Both the position numbers and the translations under genes were made by a program. Under the pieces are notes generated by a model. That model saw nothing but the letters and a program-made list of their open reading frames with translations, had not been told where the DNA came from and did no database searches. This document shows, one piece after another, positions 6,229-9,454 of a DNA stretch of 9,454 nt. Each line of letters begins with the position of its first letter. The stretch's first letter is position 1. The stretch spans positions 1-9,454 of the forward strand of contig JADHSW010000111.1 of the NCBI GenBank assembly GCA_016776705.1, written 5' to 3'. Source of the stretch: Rhodospirillales bacterium (GTDB lineage: Bacteria; Pseudomonadota; Alphaproteobacteria; Rhodospirillales; JABHCV01).

Positions 6229-7821
6229 ATGAGTTCACTCGACGACCACGTTTCGCGTCGCCGCACCTTCGCGATTATTTCTCACCCGGATGCGGGCAAA
6301 ACCACGCTGACCGAAAAGCTGTTGTTGTTCGGTGGCGCCATTCAACTTGCCGGGGCCGTAAAAGCACGCGGGGAACAACGCCGGGCGCATTCCGACTGGA
6401 TGAAGGTAGAGCGTGAGCGGGGCATTTCCGTTGCATCGTCCGTGATGACGTTTGCCTTTGAGCAAAACACTTTCAATCTGCTCGATACCCCGGGTCACGA
6501 AGATTTCAGTGAAGACACCTATCGCACCCTTACCGCCGTTGACAGCGCTGTGATGGTACTGGACGCTGCCAAGGGTATTGAAACCCAGACCCGCAAATTG
6601 TTCGAGGTTTGTCGACTGCGCGATATGCCGATCACCACCTTCATAAATAAAATGGACCGCGAATCCCGCGACCCTTTTGATTTGCTGGATGAAGTCGAAC
6701 AGACTCTGGCGCTGGATGTAACCCCGGCCAGTTGGCCCATTGGCATGGGACGGGATTTTCTTGGTTGTTATGATCTGTTCAATGACCGGCTTGTGTTGAT
6801 CGGCAAGGGTGCCAAGCAATCGCTTCCTGAAGTTGGCGAAAGGTGCGATGGGCTGGATGATCCAAAGCTTGAAACACTGCTGCCTGCGGCTGCACTTGCG
6901 ACCTTGCGCGAAGAGGTCGAAATGGCGCGGGGCCTTTGCAAACCTTACGACGAGAAAGCCTACCTTGAGGGGCACCTGACCCCGGTTTATTTTGGCAGCG
7001 CCATTAATAATTTCGGCGTGCGCGAGTTGCTGCATGGTGTTTCCCAAATGGCCCCACCGCCACGAGCGCAGCCGACGGCGCAGCGTGAAGTCCAGCCGAC
7101 AGAAAATAAAGTCACCGGTTTTGTCTTTAAAATTCAGGCGAACATGGACCCCAAACATCGGGACCGGATCGCCTTTGTTCGCGTTTGCTCAGGGCATTTC
7201 AAGCGGGGAATGAAGCTGAAACATACCCGCTCGGGCAAGATCATGAATGTTCACAATCCGGTGCTGTTTCTTGCCCAGGACCGTGAGCTGGCGGAAGAAG
7301 CCTGGCCCGGCGATATTATTGGCATTCCCAATCATGGCCAGTTACGCATTGGTGATGGCCTGAGCGAAGGCGAAGACCTGCGCTTTACCGGCATCCCGAG
7401 TTTTGCACCGGAGCACCTTCAAAACGTTCGACCGGACGACCCCTTGCGCGCCAAGCACCTGGGACGCGCCCTGCAACAATTGGCGGAAGAGGGGGCGGCC
7501 AGTGTATTCAAACCCATGGTCGGGGCCGACTGGATCGTCGGAGCCGTCGGGCCATTGCAGTTCGAGGTTATGGCCGACAGAATACGCACGGAATTCGACG
7601 TTCCGGTGCATTTCGAGCCCACCAGCTTGTATACCGCCCGCTGGATCAAGGCAGACGATCATCTGTACTTGAAAAAATTTACCGACGCCAACAAGGGCGC
7701 CCTGGCCGAAGATCACGACGGGGCGCCGGTGTACCTTGCGCGAAATGCCTGGCATCTTGACCGTGGAGCCGAGGATTGGCCGGATATTCGATTCCTGAAA
7801 ACGAAAGATCATATCGAATAG
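6229..7821 (+). CDS. prfC: Peptide chain release factor 3 (RF3)
   Basis: RF3 is a cytoplasmic translational GTPase that removes RF1 or RF2 from the ribosome after peptide release. The 530 residues match the usual family length of about 525-530. GTPase motifs are all present: G1 SHPDAGKTT at 18-26, G2 region RERGISV at 62-68, G3 DTPGHEDF at 86-93 and G4 NKMD at 140-143. The RF3 signatures HPDAGKTTLTEKLLLFGGAI and WMKVERERGISV separate it from EF-G and from EF-4. Domain 2 (around residues 295-385) and the C-terminal domain (GPLQFEVMADRI, then ARWI) are intact. There is no strong Shine-Dalgarno sequence before the ATG. It appears monocistronic, with a 137-base gap before the CBS gene. Confidence 0.97.
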   Translation: MSSLDDHVSRRRTFAIISHPDAGKTTLTEKLLLFGGAIQLAGAVKARGEQRRAHSDWMKVERERGISVASSVMTFAFEQNTFNLLDTPGHEDFSEDTYRTLTAVDSAVMVLDAAKGIETQTRKLFEVCRLRDMPITTFINKMDRESRDPFDLLDEVEQTLALDVTPASWPIGMGRDFLGCYDLFNDRLVLIGKGAKQSLPEVGERCDGLDDPKLETLLPAAALATLREEVEMARGLCKPYDEKAYLEGHLTPVYFGSAINNFGVRELLHGVSQMAPPPRAQPTAQREVQPTENKVTGFVFKIQANMDPKHRDRIAFVRVCSGHFKRGMKLKHTRSGKIMNVHNPVLFLAQDRELAEEAWPGDIIGIPNHGQLRIGDGLSEGEDLRFTGIPSFAPEHLQNVRPDDPLRAKHLGRALQQLAEEGAASVFKPMVGADWIVGAVGPLQFEVMADRIRTEFDVPVHFEPTSLYTARWIKADDHLYLKKFTDANKGALAEDHDGAPVYLARNAWHLDRGAEDWPDIRFLKTKDHIE

Positions 7822-7958
7822 TTGTCGTCCTCCCCCTCTTTCTCTGGCTTGGGGGTGACATATCAATTGTTAAACCCCATATGATTTAGTACCATTCCAA
7901 TTCACCTGATTGGTGTAATTCCGGATCGCGACACATTATTCTCGAGAGGTCGATTAAT
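7822..7958. other. Intergenic region between prfC and the CBS gene, with a dyad
   Basis: A CCCCC (7832-7836) and GGGGG (7851-7855) pair could form a short stem with a long loop, but no T run follows, so it is a poor terminator. Further on, AATTCACC (7899-7906) and GGTGTAATT (7912-7920) form an imperfect dyad overlapping CCAAT/ATTGG (7897-7901, 7909-7913); it could be an operator. GTGACA (7855-7860) and TATGAT (7880-7885), 19 bases apart, are a weak promoter candidate. The CBS gene has a good ribosome site, GAGAGG at 7944-7949. Confidence 0.35.
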
Positions 7959-8393
7959 ATGAGTATCGGGGAAATTATCAGGACAAAGGGTAATGAGGTT
8001 TTGACGTCATTGCCCGAGACAAGCGTCGTTGACATCGCCCGCATGATGACCGACAGGCGCGTCGGGCTGGTTGTGGTTGTCAGTCAAGGCGGTCGCATTC
8101 TTGGGGTTATTTCCGAGCGTGATATTGTTCGCGCTGTCGCCATCAATCAGGATCATATTGCCGATTTGAAGGTTGAAGATTTGTATACTCGTGATGTTCA
8201 GACGTGTCTTCCAACAGATGATGCCCGTGACATCATGCGCGTAATGCATGAGGGACGTTTCCGTCACATGCCCGTTGTCATGCACGGCAACCTGAAGGGG
8301 CTGGTCAGTGTTGGCGATATTCTGGAATACCTGAAAGAACAGTCGGAATTGCATTCCGATTCAGAAGTCTGGGAAGAATTGAACTTCCTGTAG
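7959..8393 (+). CDS. Stand-alone tandem CBS-domain protein
   Basis: The 144-residue cytoplasmic protein consists of two CBS domains forming one Bateman module: CBS1 at about 7-62 (ending GVISERDIVRAV) and CBS2 at about 71-126 (ending GLVSVGDILEYL). CBS pairs bind adenine nucleotides such as AMP, ATP, SAM or NAD and regulate partner proteins. There is no attached catalytic or DNA-binding domain, so the partner is unknown. A short acidic tail (SDSEVWEELNFL) follows CBS2 and could mediate an interaction. The ATG is supported by GAGAGG 9 bases upstream. The stop codon lies 3 bases from the end of the convergent DksA-like gene, so the two transcripts must overlap. Confidence 0.92.
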   Translation: MSIGEIIRTKGNEVLTSLPETSVVDIARMMTDRRVGLVVVVSQGGRILGVISERDIVRAVAINQDHIADLKVEDLYTRDVQTCLPTDDARDIMRVMHEGRFRHMPVVMHGNLKGLVSVGDILEYLKEQSELHSDSEVWEELNFL

Positions 8394-8396
8394 GAC

Positions 8397-8741
8397 TTAT
8401 TTGGCGCAACTGATGCAGATAGCCGCCGTAGGCTCTATTTCCAGACGCCTGGCGGCGATGTCATCACCACAACTCAAGCATTCACCGAAGTTGCCTTCTT
8501 CAATTCGTTTTAGCGCTGCTTTTATATGTTGCAGTTCAACATGTCGGCGGCGGTCGGTTTCAAGGGCCATCGCCTGATTTTGCAGTGCGTCCATGCGCGA
8601 CAGCCGCCCGACAGAAGTCTGATCCAACTCTACGGGCTGGCGGGCTTCTTCGGTATTGGCTGTGTCTTCAAGAAGTTCCTTGCGATGCGCCAGCAACTTC
8701 TTTTTCAACGCCGTAATGTCGATGTCATCTCTGTTCGCCAT
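8397..8741 (-). CDS. DksA/TraR family zinc-finger protein (short DksA-like)
   Basis: The 114-residue protein has a helical coiled-coil region (about 11-80, including VGRLSRMDALQNQAMALE) followed by a four-cysteine zinc finger: C88 and C91 in GECLSCG, C109 and C112 in ICISCAK. DksA-family proteins enter the RNA polymerase secondary channel with the coiled coil and alter promoter response, often with ppGpp. At 114 residues it is shorter than E. coli DksA (151), so I call it DksA-like and do not use the symbol. The tip region carries D40 and D51 but is not identical to the DksA tip. No ribosome site precedes the ATG, and the candidate promoter lies so close that the mRNA may be nearly leaderless. 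It converges on the CBS gene with a 3-base gap. Confidence 0.9.
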   Translation of the reverse strand: MANRDDIDITALKKKLLAHRKELLEDTANTEEARQPVELDQTSVGRLSRMDALQNQAMALETDRRRHVELQHIKAALKRIEEGNFGECLSCGDDIAARRLEIEPTAAICISCAK

Positions 8742-8750
8742 AAGGTGTTG

Positions 8751-8780
8751 ATTCTACCCGAATTTGATGGCTCCGGTAAA
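8751..8780 (-). promoter_or_regulatory. Candidate promoter of the DksA-like gene
   Basis: On the minus strand TTTACC (8780-8775) and TAGAAT (8756-8751) are 18 bases apart. The -10 ends only 9 bases before the ATG, so the transcript would have a leader of about 2-4 bases. This fits the lack of a Shine-Dalgarno sequence. Confidence 0.42.
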
Positions 8781-8801
8781 GTCTCGGCTATTTAAATAAT
8801 G

Positions 8802-8840
8802 GGGATAAAAAGAAGGCGGAGTCGTCCCGGACTCCGCCTT
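8802..8840 (-). terminator. Intrinsic terminator after the diheme cytochrome gene
   Basis: A perfect 11-bp stem (8813-8823 with 8830-8840, AAGGCGGAGTC and its complement) closes a 6-base loop. Read on the minus strand it is followed by CTTTTTATCC, the U-rich tract of an intrinsic terminator. It begins 28 bases after the cytochrome stop codon and insulates the DksA-like gene from the cytochrome transcript. Confidence 0.88.
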
Positions 8841-8868
8841 CCAGCATTGAGCATCTGTGTTGTTAAAC

Positions 8869-9384
8869 TTATCGATGACAGGCCGTACAGTTGCTCCATG
8901 ATTTTGCCTTGTGGAGGGTGATGTCGCCACGGTGTTCGCCTTTAAACCAGCGTGCGTCGGAAATCCGTATAGGGCCGTCGCCGTCGTGCGTGGCGTTGCT
9001 GACCAGGATGTTTTCAACTTTGGCGCGGGTGGCGCTATCAAGGCTGGCGTCTTCCCCGAAATGGTTATTCAGGTTGCCCATGATTTCGCGCCAGGAATTT
9101 GAAGGCAGCAGTCTTTCCGAATAGGGATCATGGCATTCCGAGCATTCTTTCAAAACGGTCGGGTTGGTGGACAGCAAATTAGCACCGCCTGATGCACCGC
9201 CTGACCCACCGCCCATTTTACCACCCTTTCCTCCGCCTGAGCTATCACCACCACCGGACGCAGCAGCCGGATTCAGTTTCATCAAAACAGGTGCGGCGTA
9301 AACGCTGGCAGCGGCAAGGCCTAGCTTGGCCAGGGCCTGTCTGCGGTTAACATTGCCTTGCGGTAAATTTTTGGAAAATTTCAT
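8869..9384 (-). CDS. Diheme cytochrome c (DHC family) with twin-arginine-like leader and Gly-rich linker
   Basis: The 171-residue protein has two heme c attachment sites: C81-S-E-C84-H85 and C166-T-A-C169-H170, the second one residue from the C-terminus. The text between them (LLPSNSWREIMGNLNNHFGE at 92-111, WFKGEHR at 146-152) matches the dihaem cytochrome c family known from Rhodobacter and Shewanella, where it passes electrons to the heme protein SHP next to a membrane cytochrome b. The leader has NRRQALAK at 13-20 and a hydrophobic stretch to about 36, with likely cleavage near AAAS at 40-43. The twin Arg suggests Tat export, though Sec is usual for c-type cytochromes. Residues 44-69 are a Gly/Ser linker with two Lys. 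TGGA lies 4 bases before the ATG, a weak ribosome site. The gene has its own terminator. Confidence 0.92.
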   Translation of the reverse strand: MKFSKNLPQGNVNRRQALAKLGLAAASVYAAPVLMKLNPAAASGGGDSSGGGKGGKMGGGSGGASGGANLLSTNPTVLKECSECHDPYSERLLPSNSWREIMGNLNNHFGEDASLDSATRAKVENILVSNATHDGDGPIRISDARWFKGEHRGDITLHKAKSWSNCTACHR

Positions 9385-9406
9385 TGAATCCAGGTCCCAT
9401 CAGCAA

Positions 9407-9454
9407 TTAATAAATCTTGGGGCTGAAGTAGCTAAGAACCGGGAGAGGTTCTAT
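9407..9454 (-). CDS. Possible C-terminal tail of an upstream gene (partial)
   Basis: On the minus strand one frame is open from the window edge to TAA at 9409-9407 and reads IEPLPVLSYFSPKIY; the other two frames hit stops within 48 bases. It ends 22 bases before the cytochrome ATG, a spacing typical of an operon. Fifteen codons are too few to identify a product. DHC genes often follow a cytochrome b gene, but nothing here proves that. Confidence 0.25.
   Translation of the reverse strand: MEPLPVLSYFSPKIY
9435..9452. repeat. Short inverted repeat at window edge
   Basis: AGAACC (9435-9440) and GGTTCT (9447-9452) flank a 6-base spacer. It falls inside the possible partial reading frame and has no T run beside it, so its meaning is unclear. 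Confidence 0.25.

Noticed and set aside
6235..7158. 307-codon minus-strand open frame opposite prfC
   Set aside because: It lies antisense to a full-length conserved GTPase gene and shows no family motif.
7827..7859. CCCCC/GGGGG stem as an intrinsic terminator for prfC
   Set aside because: The stem is only 5 bp of continuous pairing, the loop is 14 bases and no T run follows.

Overview
The window looks like chromosomal DNA of a Gram-negative bacterium, most likely an alphaproteobacterium of the Rhodospirillales type. That placement is inferred from the gene mix (DksA-like protein, diheme cytochrome c, LapG-type protease, PAS plus HD-type receptor, RTX protein) and from moderate G+C; no rRNA or other decisive marker is present. 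I see no tRNA, rRNA, CRISPR array, insertion sequence or integrase.

Layout. Bases 2-964 are the 3' part of a secreted RTX calcium-binding protein, closed by a strong intrinsic terminator (982-1025). A TTG-initiated gene for a TPR plus ATP-grasp protein follows (1068-2342). It converges on a minus-strand pair: a membrane receptor with a periplasmic Cache-like sensor, a PAS domain and a badly eroded HD-GYP domain (4921-2795), then a small GFA-family zinc protein (2764-2393). Divergent from the receptor, behind a good sigma70-type promoter, is a LapG-like periplasmic transglutaminase-fold cysteine protease (5105-5785). It runs tail to tail into a very small arginine-rich DRR-repeat protein (6044-5796). 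Then come prfC (release factor 3, 6229-7821) and a stand-alone two-CBS-domain protein (7959-8393). The CBS gene meets a DksA/TraR-like zinc-finger gene tail to tail (8741-8397). Last is a diheme cytochrome c with a twin-arginine-like leader and a glycine-rich linker (9384-8869), with its own terminator; the tail of a possible upstream partner gene lies at the edge.

How the genes may work together. The left half is plausibly about the cell surface: an exported RTX protein, a LapG-type protease of the family that cuts RTX adhesins, and a transmembrane receptor whose cytoplasmic domain resembles a c-di-GMP phosphodiesterase without its metal ligands. In known Lap systems the receptor LapD is also a degenerate c-di-GMP enzyme (GGDEF-EAL) that holds LapG in the periplasm. 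A degenerate HD-GYP receptor beside a LapG-like gene therefore suggests an alternative architecture; this is inference, not shown by the sequence. The right half is housekeeping and stress or redox functions (translation termination, CBS regulation, DksA-like transcription control, periplasmic electron transfer) with no obvious link to the left half.
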